Positions 1 through 13,034 of a stretch of DNA of 64,000 nt are shown here, piece by piece. Both the position numbers and the translations under genes were made by a program. The notes under the pieces were generated by a model. It was not told the DNA's origin, did not search any database, and saw only the letters and a list, made by a program, of their open reading frames with translations. The stretch is from Isoperla grammatica (taxonomy: Eukaryota > Arthropoda > Insecta > Plecoptera > Perlodidae), in the NCBI GenBank assembly GCA_945910005.1, contig OX246741.1, positions 13,034,890-13,098,889 of the forward strand, in the 5' to 3' direction. Each line of letters starts with the position of its first letter. Within the stretch, counting starts at the first letter, position 1.

Positions 1-1110
1 ACCAGCTAACGGCCCCGTTAATGACCGATTGAAAAACCGGGTCTAATTATATTATATGGGCTCTCCACCTTTGTTAGAAATATCCTTATAGTCATCAATC
101 GAGGCCTAAAATTGTGATCTAAATTTTGTTATTGAATATTGTTGCTCATGAAGTTCTGGGTTGGGGGAAGGGGCTTCCTGAGCGTTATAACAGTATGTTT
201 GAAACAGTTTCTTCACAACATGATTGTTTATTATTTATATATCATTTATTTTCAATCATTAAAATGCAAAACATTAATTGGGCTGGCAAAAGAAAAAGAA
301 ACATCACCAAACACAGTTTTCCAAAACACACAATATACGCACCATTGAAGCACTTGAACTTTCTTTAATTCAAAATGCACACAACATAAAATCAACATTT
401 CCCGATTCATGCTGTTTGTTTGATATAAGGAGTCTTTTCGTTGCCACGAAGATGATTCACTAACTTGTTAAATCACAAATTATTTAACCGCTCCACTCTC
501 CTCCTACCTCGCAATGAAATAACACGAAATGTTACGACCAAAGAGCGGCAAACTTTCTGTTACCCCCACCCTCACCTCCTTAAAACAACAATTTTAAAAC
601 CCCCACTTCTTCAGCCCAAATTACACCATTTGCATTTAATTTCACACCACGCTACCGATGTTAGGAAGTAATAATTCGCCGTGATGTGAAAGTAAGTAAA
701 TACCATTAGAACAACAGGCCACCCCCCTCCCCCCCTCAAACCACTAAACACCAGTTTATAAACCGGCATCTTGTCGGAGTGTAATTACTGCAATTAGAAT
801 GCCAACAGGTGTTTTAGACTCGAGCACGCGTCGCGAGCAGTTAAAGAATCGTTGTGGATAATTATGAGTTATAAATCCGTATCTCGTGGTGTTACGCAAT
901 GCGCGCACGCGTAGCAATGATCAAATCGGCTGGAAGTGAGTTTCGTTCTCCGCATCGTGGTTCGTGAGGGGAGAGGATAAGAGTTGAGATGAATCTACAA
1001 GTGCGTTCAAGAAGGGATAGGCCTACATACGGGGAGATAGTAACGTCAGTAAGATTTGAGGGAAAATATAAAATACATTCAATGTATATTAGTGATGCAT
1101 ATGAACGAAA
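1..1110. other. non-coding AT-rich stretch
   Basis: I see no gene, RNA gene or clear repeat here. The short open frames have no recognisable domain. A C-rich run lies near 720-740. Confidence 0.5.
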
Positions 1111-1497
1111 CCCAAATAATCATCCTATAAATCTTATACATATTACGTGAAAGAGATTTATGAGATTTTATTTTTGTTTGCAATTTCATTAAGAGATTTA
1201 TGGTTAATCGAATTATATGAGTATGGTAAATCTGATACCATCACGAAGCCTACTCCTGAAAAAAAATTAAGGCTATCATTGGCTGTAAGTTCAATTTAGA
1301 CAATAGCTACAGATGCATTACATTTTTTGACGAATTTCAAAGAATCCCAAATTTTTATCTTATAAATCTTATCCGTTTATGTGTGTTGATAAGAGATTTC
1401 TTGTAATAAAAAAGATAGGAGTATTGTAAATCTGACATCACGTATCCTTCTCATAAATAAAATTAATATCATCATTGGCTGTACGTTCAATTTACAT
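1111..1497. repeat. diverged tandem dimer
   Basis: Two neighbouring stretches share a series of motifs in the same order: CCCAAAT then ATAAATCTTAT, then GTAAATCTGA, then CATTGGCTGTA and GTTCAATTTA. The first copy begins near 1111 and the second near 1346. The offset is about 235 bp at the left end and 195 bp at the right end, so indels have accumulated. There is no coding potential. It is probably an old local duplication or two copies of an unknown repeat. Confidence 0.5.
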
Positions 1498-1753
1498 ATT
1501 TACATCCTCATGCCCAAAGATTTGCCGACGTAAACTTACCGTTCATTAAAGATGGCGGACAATTACTGGTGCAGATAAACTTGCGGAAATCCGGAGTCTA
1601 TTTGTGGAATATTTTATTGAGTCGCAAATTTACGGAGCTCCCGCACATATTTGCGCCGTTACATCCTTTTGTGCATACGGTTTAATCAATTTGCGCACGC
1701 AAGTCACATCAACAGTTGCGTCCGCAAGTAGCTTTGTGCATGAGGCTGTAAAT
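1498..1753. mobile_element. MITE-like inverted-repeat element
   Basis: The left end (ATTTACATCCTCATGCCCAA) matches the reverse complement of the right end (ATTTACAGCCTCATGCACAA) with two mismatches, and similarity continues inward. The interior has several TTTGCG motifs and no open frame. This is the structure of a small non-autonomous DNA transposon. The superfamily is not resolved. Confidence 0.6.
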
Positions 1754-3920
1754 ACAGATGCATAAATGTATCTATTCTTGTATACATGTGTTTGTCTATT
1801 TATCCATCATTTTCTTTATAGTTGCAACTTGCAATGTTATTTTGTTGACCTTATGTGACATGTCCGTCAGATAGTCACAGAAACATTTCTCGAAGCCATT
1901 TTCACTTCCTTATATATATTTCTTTCTACAAAACAACCTCTTTGGTTTTAAAAATAGTTCTCTGTGAACTACACTCACACCCATCTTTCTCTGGCGCTAC
2001 ACAGACAGATCCAGGCTTCGAAAACGTGAGTAAAAAACTCATGGACACAATCAACGTTGCTTTTATTTCTAAACGCTTTGGTCTCGAACGTCCCTGGTGA
2101 ATATCACTCTAATTTCCTGCGCGGTTTTGTGTCTTTTAGTGGGCGACGACTGATGTCTCCTTTAGGATATCCCCTCTATTCCCGACTAAGATCCCTAGGG
2201 AATACTGGGAGCGGATGTGTCGACGATGGAAAAGGGAACTTCCAAGCTCTGTTTGATCTGGTTACATAACTAGTTAGATCTAACAAAACCAGTATTGTTT
2301 CCGGTTTGTTGATCTAGTGTGCATTTTAAAACAGTTAACAAATAAAAATGGGATTAACTTGTTATGCCAACTGTTGAAAATGAAACAAAATACCGCAATA
2401 AAACGTTACAGTCGTGTGATTGAGAGTGAAATTCAAACATATAAAAGTTGTAACATATTTTCGTTACACTATATTAATTTAACTTGTATACTGTAAAATG
2501 CTTTATACAAATTTTAAGCTTCGTGCAATAGTTGAACACAAAAATGATAATAAAACTGGAAGTGGGCACAACGTATTTGACGCTAAAAACGCAAGCGCAG
2601 GTCGAGTCAATTGGCTATTTTAATCGGATAACATGGACAACGTATAATTAAGAGCACAATATGTGACACCCTTTAGACAGGTGTTTCAAGTAAATCAACT
2701 TCTTTGTCTGGATGATAACATTTTGCAGCTTGAGATGAGCGCAATGACGAAGGTAGAAATTCAAAAAGAAGAAGAAGAAAACGAAAATGTGATTTCGAGT
2801 CACGTCACGTCGAATACGATAACTGAATCTTTACGCTCGAATCTTCAAAAGGTCGTAGGTTTGAACCTAACCATATTCCACATTTTTTTTCAACCAAGTT
2901 CTTGTGAAATTTTGGCAAATATACTTGATTTTCCATCTCGTACTTTTACGTAATTCTTAGTATTGTTTTATGATTTTTGTAACCCAAAGAAAAGTTACAA
3001 TACTTAGTGGTTCGGAACATAATTCAGCCAATTCACACTAAGCTGGCAAGTTAAGGACATGTCTTACAAAAGCTACAAAAAAACAGTGGAAAAGTTTTTA
3101 TAAATGTTTAAATATTGTTTCTTATTTTATATTAACTTTCTACAATATTAATGACAACTTACTACCAATAAGTAATTTAATTGTAAGACATTTTTCCACA
3201 CCGTACTTTCTTTCTTCCGAAATTACATCGACATTATTATTAACTTTAAAAAGTTCTATACCATTCTTGAGATAACTAAAAACGCAACGAGTTCATTCTA
3301 TTTTTATACCGGCTGTAGTGTTTACTGTAAAAATAAAATACCGGCAACAGTTCTAAACTTTAGTGTGATCAACTCAAAGATAGTTTGTGTACTGTTCATG
3401 TGTTTGTAAATGTTCGTTACACAAATGAGACAGCCAAGTGTTGAAGACGTGTTTATCACAAAGTTCGTCTTGTGTATTTATAATAGCGCTGTAACAACTA
3501 CAAACTGAAAACTCGACAAACTACCGCAAAAAATAATTGCGCAGACATGAATAAAAGATACGACATTTCCTATTGAAATGCGCTGTGTGTTTTCGTAATG
3601 AATAAATAGGACACATACATAATACGGGATAAATGGAATGGTTAAGTTTTTGTAGTGCTTTGAAACTAATCTACTTATCTACCCTAATGTGCTTATAAAA
3701 GAGTGTAGTGTAATATAATACTTATTAATAAATAACTCACTTAGAACTAATTATGGTATTAATTCTTTAGGTAAAGACGAACTACTGGTATACTGTGAAG
3801 TTTGTAAAATCAACAAACACAACGTGAGCCTTTAAAGTATTATAATAATATCAACAAAACTGATATTAAATTAATTAGAGCTGTCATATAGCAGAGAAAC
3901 ACCGAATACATAGTATAAAT
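1754..3920. other. non-coding stretch
   Basis: No recognisable gene. Small open frames of 70-96 codons at 1855-2100, 2057-2269 and 2663-2953 have no domain I recognise and no splice or homology support, so I treat them as chance frames. Confidence 0.45.
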
Positions 3921-4135
3921 GTCCCCAACTGAAAATCGGTTCATGTAACTTAGGCCCGGTATTATAACGCACGGCTAAATATTTAGCCCACCTCTAACTT
4001 GTTTTCTCCATGGCAACCACCAATCCTAAGCGTGGTTGCAAAGGAAAAAAACAATTTAGCCCAGTGCTAAACGTTTAGCCGGGCGTTATAATACCGGGCC
4101 TAAGTGGGTAGACGATAAATACAAATGTATTTATT
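3921..4135 (+). mobile_element. 5S-SINE tail fragment, split by a MITE
   Basis: Left piece 3921-3949 (GTCCC...GAAAATCGGTT...TAAC) and right piece from 4101 (TAAGTGGGTAGAC, then an A/T-rich ATTTATTTTATTTATTT tail) together match the 3' part of the 5S-derived SINE at 54602-54873. A 154-bp hairpin element sits between the two pieces. The 5S-like head is absent, so this is a fragment. Confidence 0.5.
3950..4103. mobile_element. MITE, CCATGGCAACC family (copy 1)
   Basis: The ends are inverted repeats: TTAGGCCCGGTATTATAACG at left, and its reverse complement at right. The interior carries TTGTTTTCTCCATGGCAACC, shared with copies at 24586, 55663 and (diverged) 63484. The flanks fit insertion at a TA-containing site in a SINE. 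Tc1/mariner-like target choice is an inference. Confidence 0.75.
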
Positions 4136-4358
4136 TTATTTATTTAATACTAGCTATACCCGAGATATCACGTCAATAATAAGAAAATCGCATATACCTT
4201 CGCGTTTGTAAAATATTTTTATTGTAACCCTGCGAACCACAAATAAATTGAAGTTATTCTAGAAGTAAATATAGAAATGTCATAACAACAAAATCTCATA
4301 TTTGGGCAATGGTTTTAATGAGAATAGATATAAAACGCGAACAATAAATGTATTTAAT

Positions 4359-4602
4359 TATACCATGAGAACGCTTCCAAATATCGAAAAATAGATTCAT
4401 CTGATTCTGCCTTTGATTTTGTATCAGCTACATAATGGGTTTCAAAAGTAAAAAAAAAAAAAAAAATTCGTTATTTTATTTTTTTGGTTATTATTAATTA
4501 TTAACTTATGAATAAAAATAAAATAACCATTCTAGCGAGATACAAAACGAACGACAGGATCAGAATCACTTTTTCAATATTTGGAAGCGTTTTCATGATA
4601 TA
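4359..4602. mobile_element. MITE, GAGAACGCTTC family (long copy)
   Basis: Inverted repeats of about 60 bp. The left end runs TATACCATGAGAACGCTTCC and the right end complements it (GGAAGCGTTTTCATGATATA). The centre holds an A-run and T-run. A shorter relative lies at 23611-23731. No open frame. A TA target is possible. Confidence 0.65.
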
Positions 4603-5738
4603 ATAAAAAAACATTAATTTTGGGCGGTTTTAATACCTATTCACCTTAAGGCACAATATAATCATATATAAAACATAATAAGATTTCGGAAATTCGTCCC
4701 GTCAGATATTCGCTGTCATCCATAAAATTATCATTTAGCTTAAAAAATTTAGCTACGCAAACGCAAACGCAGCACGATAGTATTTTGTATGAATATGAAT
4801 ATTATGAACTATCAATTATCTAAGAAGAGAATGTTTGTCTTTCCAAACTAATTACTCCAAAACGACATCCTTAGCATCTCAGAACACTGTACAGCGTTCG
4901 TAAACTTAATTACTATTTGTTCTTAACAATTCCCTTTCAAAACACGATCTACCTAGTGAGAAGTACTCGAAAGTGAAAATGTAAATTAACACAACGTTAC
5001 GTGGCTCCATCTATTTTCTTCTCATTACATTTATACTCGAAACCTAGTTTGTTTACAATCTAAATTTCACATAAAGCTTTGCAATTGAATCGAGTCATGT
5101 ACATGAACTTTGCCCAAAGCGGACAAAACGCCAAATATGAAAAACAACCCATTTAATCCTCTTAGTTAAACTCGAGTATTGACGTTGTGAATAAACGAAG
5201 TTCACGGTGTAAGCTTTTGCTGTTCATAATTAATTGAACTGTGCCCTTTATGTTGAGCGTAATACTTGCGTATGATTGTTTACACAGTAAGTTTACAAGT
5301 ACAAACACAACTGCTTAGAGTAGGGTAGTTAAGTTTTAAATGTCTCTAGAAAAGGATTTATTTCAGGGGGTTAGACGGGGGACTTTGCCGGCAATTCTGC
5401 GGGTGTTAAATGTCTAGAGAGTGCAGCAGTTAAAGTAATCCCCAGTCTCGTTAACAAGTATACCTTCACTGAAGGCTGAGCCTGACCACTTTTACAAGCG
5501 TTAACTCGAGGATTGTAAACTTGGCAACACTGGTTGTCCTCAGGTCATTGTGACGCCGACACGAAAGAACTGAGTTTCTCAATTGCAATTTTGCGAAACT
5601 TTTTTTAAGGGAAATGATAATAGTTTTATTTAAAAACTCAATTATTAAGTTATTATTTTGCGTTTTAAAAACAAGAGATAATAATTCGTATTCATGTTGC
5701 AATATAACATCAGTTATCATATCATTATCATTATCAGT
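4603..5738. other. non-coding stretch
   Basis: AT-rich DNA with no gene or repeat that I recognise. Confidence 0.4.
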
Positions 5739-6006
<268 letters not shown>

Positions 6007-6769
6007 ACTCGATTTAAATACATTTTAAAATATTTTAAATGTTTAAGTTGAAATATGATTTTTTATCATTTACGAATGAATGATTTGCAAATATATGGTC
6101 CTCATTTTGTTATAGTCTCTGTTTTATGTTTTAACGTTTTGATTATTGCACTATAGTACTAGTATCTGTTGCTTAAGAATACGAACAACAGGAAAACATC
6201 TCTGAACAGATGTGTATGAGATGAGCAAGTGAGGAACGTATCCGATAATACTGCCCGGATGTTACAATCGTGATACGACTATTTCAAGCAAGGCGATAAC
6301 GTGACTACGTTACGTTGCATAATACATAACTTCATTTCTTGTCATAAACATGTGAATCATGTAATTCATTCCAGTCATACATACTCGTAACTAATGCGCC
6401 ATCCAACCATTAACGTATTTAAAATTATTTTAAACGTACGTGTTACGCCTATTAAAATGAACTGCATAACAATTCTCCCGTCCGAATATATTATAACATT
6501 GCGTGCCTATGTTACGGAAAGTGATGTACGCTGCAAGTTATAACAGTAGTGCGCGTAGAATAAATAACCACAACGTTTAATTTACATGTGTAAAATTAAA
6601 ATAACAGCAGCATATGTTATGTGCCATGTGGATGAAATGTTATATGATATGAGGGAATTATACTATGTTTTAGTTCAACAAATTTACCTAATAAAGATAG
6701 AGAAAACTACTTATGTTCAGTCTCTTTAGGTTGTGGGATGGTGGTGTATTTTGGAAGACATGTCCCATC
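6007..6769. other. non-coding stretch
   Basis: No gene or repeat recognised. Confidence 0.4.
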
Positions 6770-6993
6770 AAATGAAATGAAATGAAATGAAATGAAATGA
6801 AATGAAATGAAATGAAATGAAATGAAATGAAATGAAATGAAATGAAATGAAATGAAATGAAATGAAATGAAATGAAATGAAATGAAATGAAATGAAATGA
6901 AATGAAATGAAATGAAATGAAATGAAATGAAATGAAATGAAATGATATGAAATGAAATGAAATGAAATGAAATGAATGAATAGAAATGAAATG
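6770..6993. repeat. (AATGA)n pentanucleotide array
   Basis: About 40 head-to-tail copies of AATGA, with one T substitution near 6945 and degenerate units at the right end. It is followed by (AATTA)-like sequence and an A-run near 7021. Confidence 0.95.
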
Positions 6994-8329
6994 TTAATAA
7001 AATTAAATTAAATTAATAGAAAAAAAAAAAATTATATTATACAAATGAAACAATAAATCACGCGTTTTACAATGACTGTAATATAACATTAAACTTCCAA
7101 ACGAAGAACTAGACTAGACTGTAAGTTGTAATTGGGAACAAATTCACGTTCCCCATACAACATCTTGGCGAAGCAACCTAACTATCACATTCTTATACGT
7201 GTGAACGTAACGCGAGCTCATCAAATTCTCACAAAGTAAAGGGAGTAATCTATGCAAAGACGTTTCGTATATTCCCCTACACTTCCCTATTTTATTATCT
7301 CATTTCGTTTTAAATTATGATGAATTTCCGGATTAACATCCCATGTTTATGCAACGGATCTAATCTTAAAGTTAAGTGATATATGGAGACAGAGAACGAA
7401 GCATATTGTGTCACGACAGGCGCGACCTTACCGGGACTCAAACCTGGAATAATGTGAACGCAGTACGCCAGACTATATAAAAAAAAAACTTCTTGTTTTA
7501 CAAAATTGGAGCTATAAATGTGAAGTATAAAGACACTCCTGTAACTACAAATAATAAATAACAATCAATGATCTTCCTGTCTGTAGTTGATATACACAAT
7601 CACCCACACACTATATAGTGTAGGACTTAAAGTTTAAGATAGTTGTGACGTCACTAAAGGATAAAAGTTTATCTTACCCGGCACCTCCACTAAAGTCATA
7701 CTTTTTTTAATTAAACTTCATAGTCACTGAAATTTGCATTAATAAAACGTATTTAGTCACAATCATGCACATATAATTCTGAATGTTTATAGATTTCTTA
7801 ACCGCCATTGATTTCGTACAACTTAAATTCACTTTTAATGTTTCGAAAACAGAGAGAGAATGCTAAACAATTTACTATGAATCAATTTAGACAAACAGTG
7901 CAAAAAATACAAAACAAATAGAAAATACAATGCGAACAAGAAAAAATGTATCCGGATAAAGGTACAAAAATAAATGTTATTATATAAATTTAAAATTATA
8001 ATAAAGACAAAATTGAATATTTGATGTTATATTTATTATAACAGAAATACACACGGGAAAGTGGATCATCAACGTCTGCCACAAGTGCTAACGCACAACG
8101 CACGCACTTCAGACGCAACATGTTACAAGGTACATGCACACAAAACAAGATGGAGTGGAAACTTAGTTGTTAGTTCTATGTCCCCAGGTGGTAGTAAGCT
8201 GCGGTGCTAAGATACCGGATGAAGATGACGTATGACCGCAGACATCTTGAAGGCGGTGGAGGGGTAAGAGAGGCGGGGATGGTGGAGGGGAAGAACGTGT
8301 CCTCAGGTGGGTTATTAGTATTTGCCATA
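6994..8329. other. non-coding stretch
   Basis: No gene recognised. The 84-codon minus frame at 7310-7564 has no recognisable domain. CCCGGCACCTCCACTAAA near 7677 has a near-copy at about 22327, so an unknown interspersed repeat may end at both places. Confidence 0.4.
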
Positions 8330-8545
8330 CGGGCTCTTGTCACTTTCAATTCAGCTGGGCTTGGATTCACCAAGATGCCTAAAACCCCAACCATAATTGT
8401 GGGCATTGTAATCGTAATCGGGATCGGGATTGCAATCGTATATTAACTCGTGATAAATCATAACATAAAAATTCTATTGTGATTTCCGGATTGCGATCCC
8501 GATACAGACAAGTATTGTTGGTGGGCCTTAAAAACGCAGGAACGA
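8330..8545. mobile_element. AATCGGGATCG-rich inverted-repeat element (copy 1)
   Basis: It contains AATCGTAATCGGGATCGGGA and the opposite-sense GATTGCGATCCCGAT about 100 bp on. An outer ATTGTGGG-type motif lies at one end and a GTGGGCCTTAAA motif at the other. The same blocks recur at 10202-10560 in the same order, which supports a repeat family and not chance. No transposase frame. Confidence 0.5.
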
Positions 8546-10201
8546 AAAAACATTATTTTCTAATGTAAAATTCGACTAAATTAAGGCTGAAGAGAAGGAT
8601 ATAGATGAAACGCAGTAAACTAGTAGATTACTATTTTGACTGGTGGAATAGAATTCGTGCAAAATCTTTCAGTTAGTAAACTAAATTACTCTCTAGTATG
8701 TAGTTACAACAATCCCGAAGGAGTGGAAAAGCAATTATGTAGAAGAGGAAAGAAAAGAGACCAATAAAACCAACGAACACTTTTGAGTGGTTTAGGTTTG
8801 TTTATTGGCGTATTTCCAATTAGAATGAACTACCTACAGAAACTTTTATGTTTGAGAGTGACGACATCAATGGGCCCATATTAGGCTTCTTGTAATCAAT
8901 TTAATTATTATTTATGCTATAAAGTTCTCCGCAAATTGAATGATATATTTAAGTGTTTAGTTGCGTCGTGAAGCTAAAAAGAACTAAACAAATTACTGTA
9001 CAAAAAGTTGTATTTTATCTACCTACTCAGTTACTAAAACGGATATTCAGTGGGGGATATTATTACCATTTATTGTGTGCTTCGTTACTACGACGGCTTG
9101 AAAGTCACCGTTTGCATGTACACCATTGTACACAAAATCAAGAAAAACTGTTTAAAAACACATATTTTTGCCTCCTATCGAAGTATTTCATATTTTATTG
9201 AAAATTCACTTTGATCCCCAAAACAGTTTTCATGACAGTCGAATAGAAACGTTTTATGAAAAGTAATATCGAATTAACAGATTATAAATGACAAATGATG
9301 GAGAAAGGATACGTTATGAAAATAAAGGTGAATGTTTATTTCTCACATACGTTTGTATTTATATAGAAATGTTCTACACAAACTAATATTGTAGAAGAAA
9401 ACTATGTTTTAGAAGTAGGTATACTTTTATTGCAAAATATTTTTATCTCGTAAATGTGTTTGTGCACTTTTGTGGTCGTCACATATTAATATTTATTTGT
9501 GACCCTGTCCAGTAATAAACTATATTGTTATTGTAACAGTGTTGTGTCTAAGAGCATTTCGTAGACAATGTCTCGTTTTAAAACTAAAGTATTGGAATTG
9601 AAAATAAAACGAGATATTATACCATGAAAATATTTCAACGAGGCCAACTGGGAACACCTTTGATGTCCACCAAACACGTTTAAACGTGTCCCCATAGAAG
9701 CTAGGACCGATATCGCAGAAAAATAAACCCATTACATTGTTTTTTAATACACATAAAAACCGTGGTATGCACCGCTAGGGGTAGATAGATCCTTTTCTGT
9801 TGTGTTCAGCTCAAAAGCCAGCGAAATTATGAATGTAACATGAGGGTTTTCGATAGCGCATTCTCTAAAAACAGATAAAACTACATTGCCTCGGGTAAGC
9901 AATAATTCAAACTGCGAAACAAGCCCAGTGCCAGAGCTGAAAGTTTGCTCGGATACCTTACTTACTAAAACAACATAGACTATTGTAGCGCAGGCTCTTA
10001 GAAACTATGTGTGTGGTGGTTTCTCACTTCATTACACCTTTGTTTCAGACAATTTCGGGTTGTTGCATATTAAGTTAGGTTTGCGCGCCGATGAGTAGCA
10101 GATTATAAATTTTGAATATGTATTAGAAACCTAATAACTCATGCTTGCACAGCGCTAGCGCACAGCTAAAGCGCTAACGTTTTGAGTGTAAAGGCTAAAC
10201 C
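8546..10201. other. non-coding stretch
   Basis: No gene recognised. Short open frames at 8953-9201 (+) and 9520-9732 (-) have no domain signature. Confidence 0.4.
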
Positions 10202-10560
10202 ACAACTAACGGCATCGGGATTGTAATCGTAATCTGGAAATCTTGAAACAGTTAATTTACTTGGTTCTTATGACGGCTGTTTACAACAAAATCGTAACGT
10301 CGTAATGATTGAATAGCTATGAAACATATTTCTACAATTGCGATCCCGATTACAATAACGATGTCGTTAATTGTGGTTGGGTCTTTAAGCCCTATCACAA
10401 CTGTCGGTAACGTTATCATAATCGGGATCGCAATCGGATATTTTTTCATTACAATTACGGCATTACGATCTAGGTGTGAACAGCACCATAAGAACCACGA
10501 TTTCCGGACTGCGATTGCAATCCCGATGCCGATAATTGTGGGTAGGGCTTTAGATATATG
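10202..10560. mobile_element. AATCGGGATCG-rich inverted-repeat element (copy 2)
   Basis: Two opposed arms, GCGATCCCGATTACAATAAC at about 10339 and its near-complement ending at about 10435, form a fold-back. A terminal block (GATTTCCGGACTGCGAT...GGGCTTTAGA) matches the end of the 8.3-kb copy. Overlapping open frames on both strands are a by-product of the palindrome. Confidence 0.55.
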
Positions 10561-12903
10561 CACACACATTCTTTTTTTATTTTTTTATTTTGAAAAAAAA
10601 GATGAGAGAGGTTGTCAACTTCTCAGAACAGGAAATAGAATGAATGACAATTTTTTAAGTTATCAATCCTCGTTTATATTAACCAACGCTTTAGAATACT
10701 ATATATTTTAAATCGTTGATATTTCCCATTATTAGGGTTAAACACCATTGAATATACATCAGGGTCAAAGCCCTTAATTTGTTTTGTTTAAAAATCATTT
10801 CTTTGTTTGTGTTTAGTTTTGTTTACTAACCTTGATCTCAATGGTACCCGAGATATATTTTTAATGGGAATCCTTACATGGATGAAAATCAAGAATAGCA
10901 TGCACGTTACGTTACAAAAAAGTTTTCATTTATTACACGAAATTCATGTATTTGATTCACCGGGAGGTATTTCTGTAACATGTGGGTTTTGTTTTTGAAA
11001 AAGTCGGATGTAAACAACAACCCGGCACGGACAACGCATGGGAAACGCGTAGCACATTCGCCCTCGACTGTGGAGCTCAAACGTCGATTAAATGGCGGCA
11101 TCACCAAAATGTACACCCCACTTATTTCACACGTTCCAAATATTAATAATTAAAAATATGTAAAACATCACATCGGCAAAATATTTTCAATATAAAACCG
11201 TTGCAAGCACGATAATGCCGGATTATACAAGGTCAATTTCGAAAGCGTTTTAAAATTAAATTTAATTATAATTCAGCTCTAGTGAACGATGGAATAAGGC
11301 CCAACCAACTAAGCGCGCAGGCTTTGAGTTTAGTGGATCCCATGCAAAGTGGGTGGAAATTTAATTACGTGGGTAGATGCGTACGGTTAACTTTTAACAA
11401 TACCCAGTACCCACGGCACCGCTTCAATTTAAAATTATAAACACATTTTCGACTAGGATAGGGAAATTGGGGTGTTATTTGCGTAGCTGAGACTTAACTT
11501 TGTCAAAGACCAAGTGATTACTCTTCTCAACTTTGATGATATTGAAGTTACACGTGTCCTTAATTTGCTTGGTCTGCTTTTAATTACTATGAGAAAGTAG
11601 TTAACGGTGTCAGGGTAATTACTTGTAGCGGATTTCATGCTTTAACGAAACTTAAATTCACCAACCATTCTTCTTTCATAATTATTATTGAGGTGAATTT
11701 ATTAATAGGTATATTCTTGTTGATGTAGATCAATCATTTCTGTGCACATTTAATAGATTCTACGTTACTACTGGTTAGGTAGAAGAAATTTTGTTATAGT
11801 TAAATCTCGCCATTTTTATGTTTGTTCTTTGTGTTTTATTGCAATCTACAACAAAATAAATGCATATGCGCGATTTGGTTTTAAATCAGCTAAGCAATGA
11901 CTTTAAAAATGTCAAATATTGTCAACTATTGTTATTTCTGTAAATAATTTATTATTTATGTGTTCTCCAGATATCATTAAATTATCGTTAAATTAGCGAA
12001 TTACATTCCAACTTACATTCGAGCCGACTTCAAAGTTCAAACCTCAAGTTTGAACTAGATCTAATAAATGAATACATACCATTGTAACTATTATTTCCTA
12101 AATGCTAAAGGTCAACTCGTAACGCGTCGACGATTCAACCACGATATAGCAATAAACCTTGAACCTACTATACCAATTAAGGCACCTACATTCATTTCAA
12201 ACAAACTCCGATATCACTTAATTGATCAATTCCAAAAACTTTTCCCCCATAAAACAGAAACTCTCTCATACCCATTAACCACTTCACTCCAATAAGAGCC
12301 GACATGTTTCTCAACACACCACTCAACATCATTACCCCTAATTATACGTTTCATGTTAACGAAATACTTCTTTTCACTTTTCGTAAAAGTTTCGACACTC
12401 GTCAAAACGAAGTTTTCTCATTAATGTAAACAAAGCAGGGGAGAGTCGCTTTTACTTTTACACCTAGGGATCTGAGGGATTGTGAAGCGATCGGAATGTG
12501 AATCCACAGCCTTGTCAATGTCGGAACGCGGACCAACTGTGTTACGACACGAATTAACTCGGAATGTCAAGTTTAGGAGGAAATCTTTTCACTCACTGTC
12601 ACATTCGTAAATGGGTTGTACAGCTACAGTGACGCCGGTAATTTGGATTGTTCTCAGGTTCGCGAAAAAAAGGGGGGTTTATCCAATTAAGCGTAAACGT
12701 GAAACCTATTAGTACTGTGTACTATTCAATATGAAAACATCAATGTCATCCGCGATTTAGAACAGCTTGGAAAGTATGCAATAAAACTTTTAGCAAGAAT
12801 AAAAGATTTTAATTCAATTCAATATATGATTTTCGGAATTGATTTAGAGAGACGTGATTACTTCTATCTAAGAGTCCTAGATCAATTCTGAAAAAGATAA
12901 ACT
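10561..12903. other. non-coding stretch
   Basis: No gene or clear repeat recognised. Poly-T and poly-A runs lie near 10572-10600. Confidence 0.4.
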
Positions 12904-13034
12904 CAATTCAATTCAATTCAATTCAATTCAATTCAATTCAATTCAATTCAATTCAATTCAATTTAATTCAATTTAATTTATTTAATTTAATTTAGTTTGT
13001 TAAATTTGTTAAATTTGTTAAATTTGTTAAATTT
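12904..13034. repeat. (AATTC)n array grading into a 9-bp repeat
   Basis: Twelve or so AATTC units (12904-12965) grade into AATTT-type units, followed by about four copies of the 9-mer TTTGTTAAA (12995-13034). Confidence 0.9.
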
